Assembly (NCBI GenBank): GCA_021030905.1
Contig: JAGFMI010000009.1
Location: 124,001-188,000, forward strand
Origin: Pyrenula massariospora
Lineage: Eukaryota; Ascomycota; Eurotiomycetes; Pyrenulales; Pyrenulaceae
Direction of reading: 5' to 3'
DNA: 64,000 nt
Shown: in pieces, positions 55,439 to 64,000 of the stretch
How positions within the stretch are numbered: position 1 is the stretch's first letter
Layout: each line of letters opens with the position of its first letter
The notes under the pieces: model-generated
Databases searched by the model: none
Told to the model about the DNA's origin: nothing
Seen by the model: the letters and a program-made list of their open reading frames with translations, nothing else
Made by a program: the position numbers and the translations under genes

Positions 55439-56724
55439 TCAGACATCCTTCTCAACCAGTCGCATCACAGCTCTTTTTCCCATTTCCGATGTTCCAACCT
55501 GATTATGCCCTCCATACCGAATCCTCTCCCACCTTGCTCTCTTAGGAGAAAAATTTGCATTATCCTTCTCTGGCTTGTTCTCCCACACACGTATTTCGTT
55601 CTCGCCAGCCTCAGCCGACCCTTCCATAGTCGTCAGATCGCCGCTTCCCGCTGTGCCAAGGATAACCGCGTCCCATAACCCTCTTCCTTCCCTCCAGGGG
55701 ATCTCCCAGTCATCACGTGCGTGGACTATTGCGAGATCGAGGCTAGTGGAGGGGTTCGAGACGAGATCACGAACTCTTGACGCAGTATCCCAACGATCAG
55801 CAATTTTTGAAATTACCCATTTCTGCAGGCGCGGGTAGGGCGCAAGTGGAGACAGCAAGGGTGGGATGACTCCTTTGATGCTATAAGTATTCAGAAGTGT
55901 CGGGATGGAGGTGAAAGGAGATTGCAGCACAATGCCTCGGACAGGTCTCATCGGATCTTCTCTGCCGACTGTCAAATTGTGCACTGATGCGATGGCTACA
56001 GCAGTTCCCAGGCTTTGACCAACGATGATGATCCTGGACGGATCAATGCCCAACGAGCTGGTGAGGAACCTGATGACTGTCGTCGTGTCAAGAATAATAC
56101 CATCTTCAGTTGGTGAGCAGCTGCTAAGACCAAATCCGCGATAGTCGAACGTGACAACATGCACCGGTCTTTCAGTGGTGGATAAGGCGAGATGAGCTGC
56201 GTAAATCTGTGGGCGAAAGGAAGAGAAAGCATGCGCGGCGTTTCCATGCAAATTGAGAACTATGACAGCATTCGGATCCGAGGCAAGCAAGCTGAAGGAT
56301 GGTGTCGAGAAGCTAGCATCTCCGTGTCCATCCTGGAGAGATTCATTAGGTATGTGTAGAACATTTTCTTCAGAGACTTTAATTATGGCTTCATTTAAAT
56401 TATACACATTAAGGGGAAGAATGTGATAAGCGTATATCGTACAGTTATCCGATGTCTGGACAGTGAAAGATTGAATTTGTCTTTGAAAGAAGCCAAATTG
56501 CTCTTTATCTGCTATATCCTGGAACACTGATGGGTTGAGTTTGTGAGCGTATAGCGCGCTACTTTGCGTCAGTTCATGTCCTGTATATCGGTGACGTGGT
56601 TTCAGAGTACATACTGTCGCTGTACGACCGGGACAGTAAGCGCAAAGATAGACAGCGCATATAATGAACCAACGGCTACAAGCCCCCAGTATGCCTTTTT
56701 GAATATTGGAGCAAGCTCTGGCAT
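55439..56724 (-). CDS. Membrane-anchored alpha/beta hydrolase (ABHD12-like)
   Basis: Two exons, 56724-56615 and 56561-55439, joined across a 53-base intron (GTATGT donor, AACTGAC branch, CAAAG acceptor), give 410 residues from the start MPELAPIFKKAYW. An N-terminal membrane anchor (WGLVAVGSLYALSIFALTV) is followed by the catalytic domain: VIVLNLHGNAA, VVTFDYRGFGLS, the nucleophile GQSLG, LAIVHARDDWEIPW with the probable acid, and GGHNQVG with the probable His. This arrangement matches ABHD12-like serine hydrolases, lipases that act on lysophospholipids or acylglycerols in other organisms. A frame that ignores the intron gives a spurious N-terminus. The real substrate is unknown; it probably sits in the ER. 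Confidence 0.88.
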
Positions 56725-57451
56725 TGTCACTTCGATGAAAACTGTAAATGGACGCGAGGATTTGCACAGGTCTTCAGGATTGCGTGGCTGGACAGAAAAT
56801 GGGCCGTCACGCCTGTACGGCTCTATACACCGGAGATTATGCAACTGAAGACCAGAGCAAGTACTACGCTTTCAGGTCTATGCAGTTCAGTCAGGGTGTA
56901 TATTTCGACTTCGAGTGCAGAACCATAGCAGTAGCCGAGTATTAGGGTAGATGGTCTTGAGATTAAGTCAGCTAAAACAGAGTTCAGGCTGACTTTTGAA
57001 GGAGCTGAGATTCCGATTATGCACAGTGACACTAAAGTCCTCCTTCAAAGTCCGTTTGAACAGTTCTATTTTTCTCTGGCAGCCTTTGATTGATATGTAT
57101 GATCGGCTTAGAACGGGTCAATATCCCGCCCCAGCTTGACAATGTGCCAAGCGTTGTCCCTCGGGTCAAGAACAACTGCAAGATCACCTGAGCTCAAAAT
57201 CGTACATGCTCTCGTAAGGATGTAATGGAAACGGAGAGACTCCTTTGAGAGTACATCTCCGGTAAAGGCTAGCAAATTAATGTCTCTTTGGCCATTGTCA
57301 ATCACGGTTGATTCCAAGCTCCGGGGAGGTCTCGCGAATGCCAAGCATTTTCTCCACGGCGGCAACTTCAACTTCATATCCAGTGATTCCCTCACTTGAG
57401 TCTCAGCGCGTTTCTCACAGATCTCCTTCGATCACCAGGTCTCACGCAAGC
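56725..57451. promoter_or_regulatory. Divergent promoter region, hydrolase and swc3-like genes
   Basis: About 730 bases between divergent starts. A minus-strand 95-codon frame at 57108-57395 has a protein-like composition but no recognisable domain and is not called. In-frame codons upstream of 57452 lead to an ATG at 57308 that may also be used by the swc3-like gene. Confidence 0.4.
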
Positions 57452-59305
57452 ATGGCGGACACAACCCCGCAAAGACGTGTCCTGCCCGCCAGAGAGCGGC
57501 GTGAATCCGCCGCAAAACGAATGGCCGCCTCTCCTCCACCTGCGCCGGCGCCCTCCCCGAAAAAACCTACTCCAAAGACTGGACCTGGGAGCCGCGGACC
57601 ACGGGGACCTTACAAGAAGAAACCAAAACCCGAAGCAGATCCATCCCCCATACGGCAAGCCTCTAGCCCTGTTACCGTCGAGGAGGGCATGCCCGCAAAG
57701 GTCAGCGACAATCGCCCACTTCCTACGGCCAAAGAGCCGCAGTCGGAACGGCTTTCTTCCAACGAATACCAGTCGATAGCGGATAGTGCTGTCCTTGCAG
57801 CTTCTCTTCACAGATCTCGCGCAAGGTGGCTGGTGGAAGGGCTATTTGACAGATACTGGACCAAACCATCCAAGAAAAAGGGAGCCCCAGAAATCCACAA
57901 TCCTGACTTGAAGTCCATGAGCAGATTAGGAACATGTATAGTTACAATTGAACCTCATACGTTCGAGGCGACACTCTATACTGTTCGGGAAACACCACTA
58001 CCATATCAACCCTCTTATAACCCCAGTCCTCTAACAAGCTACGCTCCACCCTTTGGTAGTCTTAATCCTCCTCCTACGAGCGCGGCTCCATCACCGCAAG
58101 CCAGACCTCTCGGAACACAGCCATCTATTCAGCAGTCAAGTCTAAGCGCTCCGGGCAGCAATGTAATGCCAAACCAAGCGAACCCTAATGCAAATGGATC
58201 GCACAACTCTTCTACTGTCCCTCGAAGTGAAACAAATCTGCCAAAGACCTCTGTGCCACCGAAGTCTCCTGCAAAGACCCCTGTCACTCCGGTGCAGTCT
58301 TCGAAACCTAATTCTGACCCAGTCATTCAAGCCTTGGCAACTCGCGCAGCTTCGGATCCAGATCTTAAGGCATTGATGAAAGTGGTAGCTTCAAGCGAGG
58401 CCACACCGGATCAATTGCGGAGGTTTCAAAGTCACATTGACGAGCTCAATGCCATGATAAAACATAAGCAAGAAAAGGCGAAACAACACGATACGCTAAC
58501 CAAAACTACGCCTATAGCTACTTCGACCGACGCTCGATCTTCTCCTAAAATTGTACCCAAGACGGAAAACATGCCCTCCCGTACATCAACGCCGGTCAAT
58601 CTGCCACCCCCACCTGGTCCTGCTCCGTCGAACATTCCGCCGCCTGGCATGGCCCGCCCATCCCCCTCACCATCTCCCTATGCGACATATCCGCCACCGC
58701 GAACTGGCCGGCTAGGTCCACCTCTCCATCCAGGCTATCCTTCCTATCCGCAACCACCTCGTGTTAAGCACATGATTATTGAATTTACATCCCCTTTAAC
58801 CTCATCTCACTCCCCAAGTACGGATCGTTTCCTTCTCCCAGAATACTGCGTTCTCGAATTCTTTCCGCCGCCTGTACTCCAACAAGGCCCTCCGTTGGAG
58901 ATGCTCTGCAGTTTTCTCGTCATTAGGTCCGGGTCTTGGATCCTCGAGCGTGGCGGAGACCCTTCATATTACAAAAAGGAAGAAGAATACTTTGAACCCG
59001 TAAGTATGATGGTGAAAGTGACGAACCCTAAAATTCTGGAAACTTGGGGAAAGAACGCGAAAACTCTGCGGGAAGTACGAGAATGGATGGAGAATGTAAT
59101 CAAGACAAAGAAGAGGGCACAGACGGAATATCTGGTCACAAGGCTCCCGGTAGAGAAAGCCGTGTCAGACGCCAATGGAGCAACGCCGGTAACTGGGAAG
59201 CCTTCCCGTGAGGGAGCCTATGACGCAGACCGTGAAGTTAGTGAGGACGACACGTTACTTGAGTTCTACGATGCGCCGAGCTTTCTGCCTCCAAAGTTGA
59301 GATAG
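57452..59305 (+). CDS. swc3: SWR1-complex protein 3-like
   Basis: Intronless. The frame opens at 57308 (665 residues), but the conserved part starts at MADTTPQRRVLPARERRESA (57452, 617 residues), which is the likely start. The LPARERRESAAKR segment is the mark of fungal Swc3, a subunit of the SWR1 chromatin remodeller that exchanges H2A for H2A.Z. A long proline- and serine-rich middle is followed by a conserved region near the C-terminus (YCVLEFFPPPV, LERGGDPSYYKKEEEYFEPV, ETWGKNAKTLREVREWMENV) and an acidic end. The protein is basic at the N-terminus and probably nuclear. Assignment rests on the N-terminal signature and remembered family text. Confidence 0.78.
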   Translation: MADTTPQRRVLPARERRESAAKRMAASPPPAPAPSPKKPTPKTGPGSRGPRGPYKKKPKPEADPSPIRQASSPVTVEEGMPAKVSDNRPLPTAKEPQSERLSSNEYQSIADSAVLAASLHRSRARWLVEGLFDRYWTKPSKKKGAPEIHNPDLKSMSRLGTCIVTIEPHTFEATLYTVRETPLPYQPSYNPSPLTSYAPPFGSLNPPPTSAAPSPQARPLGTQPSIQQSSLSAPGSNVMPNQANPNANGSHNSSTVPRSETNLPKTSVPPKSPAKTPVTPVQSSKPNSDPVIQALATRAASDPDLKALMKVVASSEATPDQLRRFQSHIDELNAMIKHKQEKAKQHDTLTKTTPIATSTDARSSPKIVPKTENMPSRTSTPVNLPPPPGPAPSNIPPPGMARPSPSPSPYATYPPPRTGRLGPPLHPGYPSYPQPPRVKHMIIEFTSPLTSSHSPSTDRFLLPEYCVLEFFPPPVLQQGPPLEMLCSFLVIRSGSWILERGGDPSYYKKEEEYFEPVSMMVKVTNPKILETWGKNAKTLREVREWMENVIKTKKRAQTEYLVTRLPVEKAVSDANGATPVTGKPSREGAYDADREVSEDDTLLEFYDAPSFLPPKLR

Positions 59306-59686
59306 GATTAGAATTCTCTGGAGAGGGAAGAGAACGCGTTTATCACTGAAGTGCTCCGTCGTGTGCCTTTATTCTAGGTACTCGTTTCATTCCACCCGGC
59401 CCAAAGTATTAAAGTCAATGGCATGAGAGAAGACCCAATAGCTTTATAGTGGTAACAAGAAATGAACCAAACGTTTCTAGATCTCTACATAGAAGTTTTC
59501 TTGTATGATGTGCATGACCCTAGCCTGGTCGTATTAAATACCTTGGTTACCCTCTATTCGAGCTTTCCATTTGTGATGAAGAGAATGCGGAGTTAAGATA
59601 GGAGATACTGAGGACATTTGATCGTCATTGCAAACCTGCGACGAGGCCGTAAGCTCCGTGTAGCAGCAACCGCAGGCAAGTCTAGC
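59306..59686. other. Intergenic, promoter of rtc5
   Basis: About 380 bases between two plus-strand genes. It holds the 3' flank of the swc3-like gene and the rtc5 promoter; nothing else is seen. Confidence 0.5.
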
Positions 59687-61689
59687 ATGGGCCAGTCACA
59701 GTCAAACGTGCAGGCCCGAGAGGTTTCGACTGGTATGGCAGGATCTTCCTTAAAAGTAGTGTGTGTGTGCTAACATATTACACAGAGCAGCTATCCCATG
59801 AGCTCGCTCTCCGCTTTGCAACAAAATGTTTCTCTAACTTAGAGCTTACACATTTCAAAGATAACTTTCGGACCCTTTGCGAAACTCAAGATGGCCTCAA
59901 GTACTGGAAAGAAGACACACTATGCCGGTTCCTGTCTCTTCCGGACGCTGTCGGAGCAGGACCCGTGGTCCAGCAGATGGCGACATATCTTGGAGCCTTC
60001 CCTTTTCCAAGTCTAGCGCCAAGTATCCTGACCTTGGAGACGATGGTGAAAGTCGTTGTGATAATGACTGAAAGATATAGTCGAGTTCTAAAGAGGGGAA
60101 GAAAGGATAGGATCCGACTGCTTTTCCGGAGCTTAGCAGTATTTGATCGGAGAATGAGTGTCGTCGAATCCCCAACGGTAAAGGAGAAGCCAAGAATGGA
60201 AGAGCTTGTTGAGGAGCAAAAGCCGGATGATGTTAAAGAGATGGATGGAGATATTGAGAATGTGAGATCACATGTCGCTGGATTTGCGATTGATGAGCCC
60301 GCAAGTGATGGGGACGAGGACGAGGACGACGATGAGCTAGCCCTTGCGGCTTTGGATTCACTCGACGCCATTGAAGTCTACAAGCAAGTCGAGAAGCGAG
60401 ACCGAAAAATACATCATGCGCAGGTTCCAGTTAACAATTTCCATAAGCTCGTTCTACTGTTACTAGTGATGGCACCGCTTGGACCCCAAGAGAATATCTC
60501 CAAATACGGCGAAGGACTTACAAAAGAAAGAGTGGCAGAGCTTGAGACAGTCGCGGATGCTATCATTGCATCTTTTGACCCTGGACCCGCGAGCCATTCC
60601 ATATCGTACCATGACTTCAACGCTACCATCTCGACCTCATTACCATATCTTTTCGAACCTCTCAACGCACTTTTCGAGCATTTCCTCTTCAGTCGAAACA
60701 TCGATCTCTCTCGACGCCGGACCTCATCCACAACCCCGGCATCACCACCACCAAGGCCACCAACCCCTTCTCCACCATCGTCTCCTATCCTTCCCAAACC
60801 CTCGCCCAACACCGACCAATCCATCCTAACTACTCCGCTGCTTTCACATCTTTCCTTCTTCCTTCCGCTCAGTCTCTCAACCCCGAATCTCTTCCATGCT
60901 AATCCTCGTTTCCACCCACTGTACTCCACGACCACCCACGGCACCTCCCTCTCATCATTTACGCGCCAAGTCCTCTCCTGGTCCTCGCCCACTCTCCTCC
61001 TTCTGTCTGGCACTCCGACGCAACCCTCAGCCTCGAAACCCCTGACAATGGGTCTTTACCTTCCCCATCCCTGGAACAAGCCCACATCTCCCTCCCGGAC
61101 AGACCCCTCCACCCACCCAGCGCTCTTCGTCCTTTCTCCCAGGCACGCCCTCTTCCCGTTTAATCCATACCACCAATCTTCCTCGCCAACGTTACACTTC
61201 CATGCCAAAACCGGCATCTCCCTGGGCTGTATCATCCCACCTACAACTTCCCGCTCGCACACGCCGAGCCCCGTCCCAGGACCTGTTTCCCTAATGATCA
61301 ACCCTGACCTTGAAATCGCAGCTTTTACCCATCCTCAAAACTCACATTCATCCACTTTATCCTCATCAGACTCAACTGGCGCCTTTTTACCCTCACGGTC
61401 ACTGTCCTCTCTCCCCCTATCGATCTCCCCTTTCCCTTCACAATCAACGGAGATACAAATCGACGCTCTCGAAGTTTGGGGCATATCGCTTCCGCCCACA
61501 GACAGCGATACCATGGACCCGGCAGAAAGACAGAGGAAAGAGTTGGCTTGGCGCGAGGCAGAAGCCGAGCGGAGAAAAGGGGTCAATTTTGGAGGGGACA
61601 AGGACGGGGCGAGGGCGTTGCTGGAGATGGCGGGTCTAGTAGGGGAGCATAGCGAGGGAGGTGGAGGCAGGAGTGGTGGGAGTGTCTAG
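59687..61689 (+). CDS. rtc5: Restriction of telomere capping protein 5 (TLDc domain)
   Basis: Two exons, 59687-59732 and 59786-61689, joined across a 53-base intron (GTATGG donor, GTGCTAAC branch after a GT run, CACAG acceptor), give 649 residues. The start MGQSQSNVQ continues after the splice into EQLSHELALRFATKCFSNLE. Family text includes EDTLCRFLSLPDAVGAGPVV, YLGAFPFPSLAPSIL and VIMTERYSRVLKRGRKDR. A long acidic and then proline-rich middle precedes a C-terminal TLDc-like region with MGLYLPHPW, ALFVLSPRHALFPF and LEVWGISLPP. Rtc5 in yeast is tied to telomere capping genetics and to vacuolar ATPase control. Gly2 and Ser6 fit an N-myristoylation site. The end is rich in Gly and charged residues. 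Confidence 0.9.
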
Positions 61690-63647
61690 TTTTCCATGGA
61701 GATGCCGGTGGATGTACAAGAATCGGTGAGGAGAGGAGGATATACATGGCCGATGCTTTTTGTGTGAATCTTATGTTGGTTTTGCTTTGTAGAATAAGCA
61801 TCATAGCAAAGCATGGGATGGATAAACCTCGGAAGACTAAGCTTAATAGAAAGTATTCTTCACACCGTCTGTGAATGCTTCCCTGCGCGTCTCCTCCACC
61901 GCGTATCCTCAAATTTAAGTCGTCCTCCACCGTTACTCTCAAACTTTAACCCTTGCGCCCACTGATGACAAAGTCTTTGGAAATCCATTTCTAGCCATGG
62001 ACTTTCTTCATTCATCTCGTCAAAGCAAGAAATGCACCTTTGACAACCTCAAGCGCGAAGAATTAACCCAAACAGCTAACATCCTCAAAGTTTAACAGCC
62101 CGTCTGGTCGACGACCATCGCCGCAACGATACGTCTTCAGACTAGCACAGTCCACCTAGAGCCAAGGCATAACTCGCGTCTTACCTAACCTTACGCTCTG
62201 CAAGAGCAACATCCCTCACCATTAAACACATATACCAAAGAAAAAAAAAGCCCAACCCTCCCATCCGGCCGACAAGAACAATCTTACGATGAAGAAATAC
62301 CGTTTGGGTTTAGCGGAATCCGCCTGTAGAATTAAGGCCCACCGGACGCGGGGACGCCGCGGAACCTTGATCAGATAATTTCGGAAATGGGCCGCGGACA
62401 ATGCGAAGAGTCACGATAGTTGTTGAGATGTTCTGAATTAGGATGAATATGTTGCCGTTTGGGCTCTGATCCTGGGCCTGGGATGCTCGGTGCATGACCG
62501 GTGTCTCTTGTTGAGAGGCGAAGTTGTTCGGAGTGGGTGGGCTGCGTATTGTTGTGTTGTTTGAAGACTGGGTATGTGACGGGCTTGTTGCCCTTTCCGA
62601 AGGTTTTCTGCACGTGGCAGGAGTGGCAAGGTTTACGAAATTTTTTTGGGAATGGCGATCCGAGCGTAAAGACCCTGCCCTTTTGCCCGTAAGCAGAAGA
62701 GGAGAAGCGCAATGCTCAGGGTAGTCTGTGTGCCATCTGCAGCAGGGTGACTTGTTTGGGAGGGACTTTTCCAGAAATCGACCGAAACGAGCTCATCGAA
62801 GGTACAGCTATCACACCGCCACGGATTGGCAAGAGACATTCCCACCCGAGAAGAATAACTTGCTCGTCGCTTGCACACGCAGTAAAAACCAGTGACTAGG
62901 CAATGCCTTCTTCTCAGAGAAGCCCCTACCATAGGCAATAACACCTCCAAAGCTCAAAGCCCAAAAAGGTGCCTACCTTATTTTGTAGGTACTTATCAGA
63001 TCCTCTAGCTCTCAATCAAGATACCTACCCACCACCCAAAAACCGCGTGGCGCGGCGGTACCAGCCCTACCTTACCTACCTCCTATAGTCCAGGCATTCC
63101 CCATCCGGCAAAGCCCATCCCACACCCCAAACAACAAATCCCTGAGGTGCCACGTGTGCTGCCGTTGACGCAGCAGAAAAAACAGGGCAAGGTGAACGGC
63201 GAATTACCCAATCCGTCCAAGACCTCCAACACACTCAATCTCACCTCAGCAATAACAAGATAATCACAAGTCACAAGGACATTTCGGAGGTCCACCGCGC
63301 TGGGTGCACGACAAACACGATTGAAAGCTCGAAAGGGGTTATCAGATTGCTGGAAGAGGTTATTTGGTTGTTGGGTTGGGTGAGACGGGCACGTCGGCGC
63401 GGGTCCGCCGTTATCTGATTGGGTTGGGAGGACCGGCAGGGAGGAGGGTGGTGTGGGTGTAAGGCGGAGACGAGGCATTCTGGGAAGGTATGACTTTTTT
63501 AAGGTTGTTATTTAGTGAAGGAGGTCGGCTTTTAGGCAAGATGAACGAGAGAATGAATCCAACGCCGAGTATGTCTCGCTTGCTTCTGCTCACTATTCAC
63601 ATTGACATGTAAATACCCAACATCTAAATCTCTCGCTTCCGCCGCTG
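61690..63647. other. Intergenic, about 2 kb, with one doubtful gene
   Basis: This lies between rtc5 (plus) and the N-myristoyltransferase gene (minus). It contains the candidate gene at 62372-63478. TACCTA/ACCTTAC words cluster near 62185-62200 and 62970-63085. An A-rich run lies near 62235-62250. No other gene is seen. Confidence 0.5.
62372..63478 (-). CDS. Doubtful gene for a cysteine-pair (zinc-binding?) protein
   Basis: The first part, from ATG 63478, reads MPRLRLTPTPP, later PFRAFNRVCRAPSAVDLR and TCDYLVIAEVRLSVLEVLDG, and reaches a GTAATT donor near 63206. Splicing to GCCTAG near 62896 (about 310 bases, long for this genome) continues in phase into TGFYCVCKRRAS and NPWRCDSCTFDE. A further intron would be needed to reach RKPCHSCHVQKTFGKGNKP near 62620, and I cannot fix its ends. 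Three CxxC-like pairs and the order suggest a zinc-binding protein. The parts look like real protein, but the gene model is unproven and could be wrong. Confidence 0.3.
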
Positions 63648-64000
63648 CTATAGCATAACCATGCCCACACCGCCTCTCTTCTTCTCGTCCGGCTGGTTCT
63701 TCTCGTTCACGCCGCCGTTGATGGGCGCCGTCCTCCAGTTGTAGAGATAGTAGTGTAGTTGGCCGTCGCCGGGGCCGAATTTGAGATGCTCGAGGAAGAG
63801 GGGGTTGTCGTGGAGGGTGAGGGCGTTCATTACGTCAAATTTGGCCTATTTGATATATATGTCAGTCCCTTGAAGATGCGGTGCGAAGGGACATGCTAAC
63901 CTTCTTCGCCTCAATTAGTGCATCCTGTATTAAACCCTGCAACCTCTCTTTCAACCCTTTCTCCTTCTCTGCGAACGCCTTCTCCGTGGCGTAATAATAC
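63648..64000 (-). CDS. nmt1: N-myristoyltransferase, C-terminal part
   Basis: Only the 3' end of the gene is in the window: exon parts 64000-63901 (continuing beyond the edge) and 63845-63648, joined in phase 0 across a 55-base intron (GTTAGC donor, AAATAG acceptor). The text [50 protein letters not shown] and the end GGVGMVML are those of glycylpeptide N-tetradecanoyltransferase. The last Leu supplies the C-terminal carboxylate that acts as the catalytic base in this enzyme. It adds myristate to N-terminal Gly of cytosolic proteins. The acceptor and the short last exon fit the family. Confidence 0.95.

Noticed and set aside
57108-57395. Minus-strand open frame of 95 codons with fairly protein-like text (VVLDPRDNAWHIVKLG)
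   Set aside because: It overlaps the possible upstream start of the swc3-like gene and has no recognisable domain; kept only as a note.
59759-59769. GT dinucleotide run
   Set aside because: It is only about five units and lies inside the rtc5 intron.
60414-61013. Minus-strand open frame of about 199 codons opposite rtc5
   Set aside because: It is the antisense of the Ser/Pro-rich part of rtc5.
62185-63085. Repeated TACCTA/ACCTTAC words
   Set aside because: They are short, irregular and common in fungal intergenic DNA; no unit length or array can be defined.

Overview
The window is nuclear DNA from a filamentous ascomycete (Pezizomycotina). The evidence is compact genes on both strands, introns mostly of 45-60 bases with GT-AG ends and CTAAC/CTGAC-like branch sites, two HET-domain genes, a HeLo-domain gene, an ankyrin/CorA-like fusion, and fungal versions of housekeeping genes (Prp17, Mef1, Erv14, Swc3, Rtc5, N-myristoyltransferase, Fat1). 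I cannot fix the class or species by eye. I see no rRNA, convincing tRNA, CRISPR array or intact transposon. All exon coordinates were worked out by hand from splice signals, reading phase and remembered family sequences.

Layout. 1-5 kb: the 3' part of a PP2C phosphatase, then a divergent gene pair encoding the two halves of plant Tm-1-like proteins (a UPF0261 protein and a TIM-barrel protein). 5-15 kb: an F-box protein, a HET protein, a seven-exon HAK-type potassium transporter, and a second HET protein. 15-22 kb: a small four-helix membrane protein, a decayed gene fragment, an ankyrin-CorA-like protein, and the COPII cargo receptor Erv14. 22-28 kb: a divergent pair made of a CPF-type finger protein and a HeLo-domain protein, then a DEDD-type nuclease-like protein. 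28-36 kb: a secreted protein with three cysteine repeats, the splicing factor Prp17, an RNase H-like protein that has lost its catalytic acids, and a short-chain dehydrogenase.

36-48 kb: a Fat1-type acyl-CoA synthetase with a 7-base first coding exon, a secreted Kex2-processed protein of unknown function, mitochondrial elongation factor G, and a large glycosylated membrane protein. 48-57 kb: an aldo/keto-reductase relative that lacks most of its active site, a ubiquitin-like-domain gene interrupted by an in-frame TAG, a GT71-like glycosyltransferase, and an alpha/beta hydrolase. 57-64 kb: a Swc3-like chromatin protein, Rtc5 (TLDc), a doubtful zinc-binding gene, and the 3' end of N-myristoyltransferase.

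Most genes are unrelated housekeeping functions. The accessory or self/non-self parts are the two HET genes, the HeLo/finger pair and the ankyrin-CorA-like gene, all between 6 and 25 kb. The most promising undescribed item is the HeLo/finger divergent pair near 22.5-25 kb: the HeLo protein ends in two amyloid-motif-like pseudo-repeats, and its neighbour carries a similar stretch. The window also has three cases of broken or catalytically emptied proteins: the RNase H-like protein, the aldo/keto-reductase relative, and the ubiquitin-like gene with a nonsense codon.
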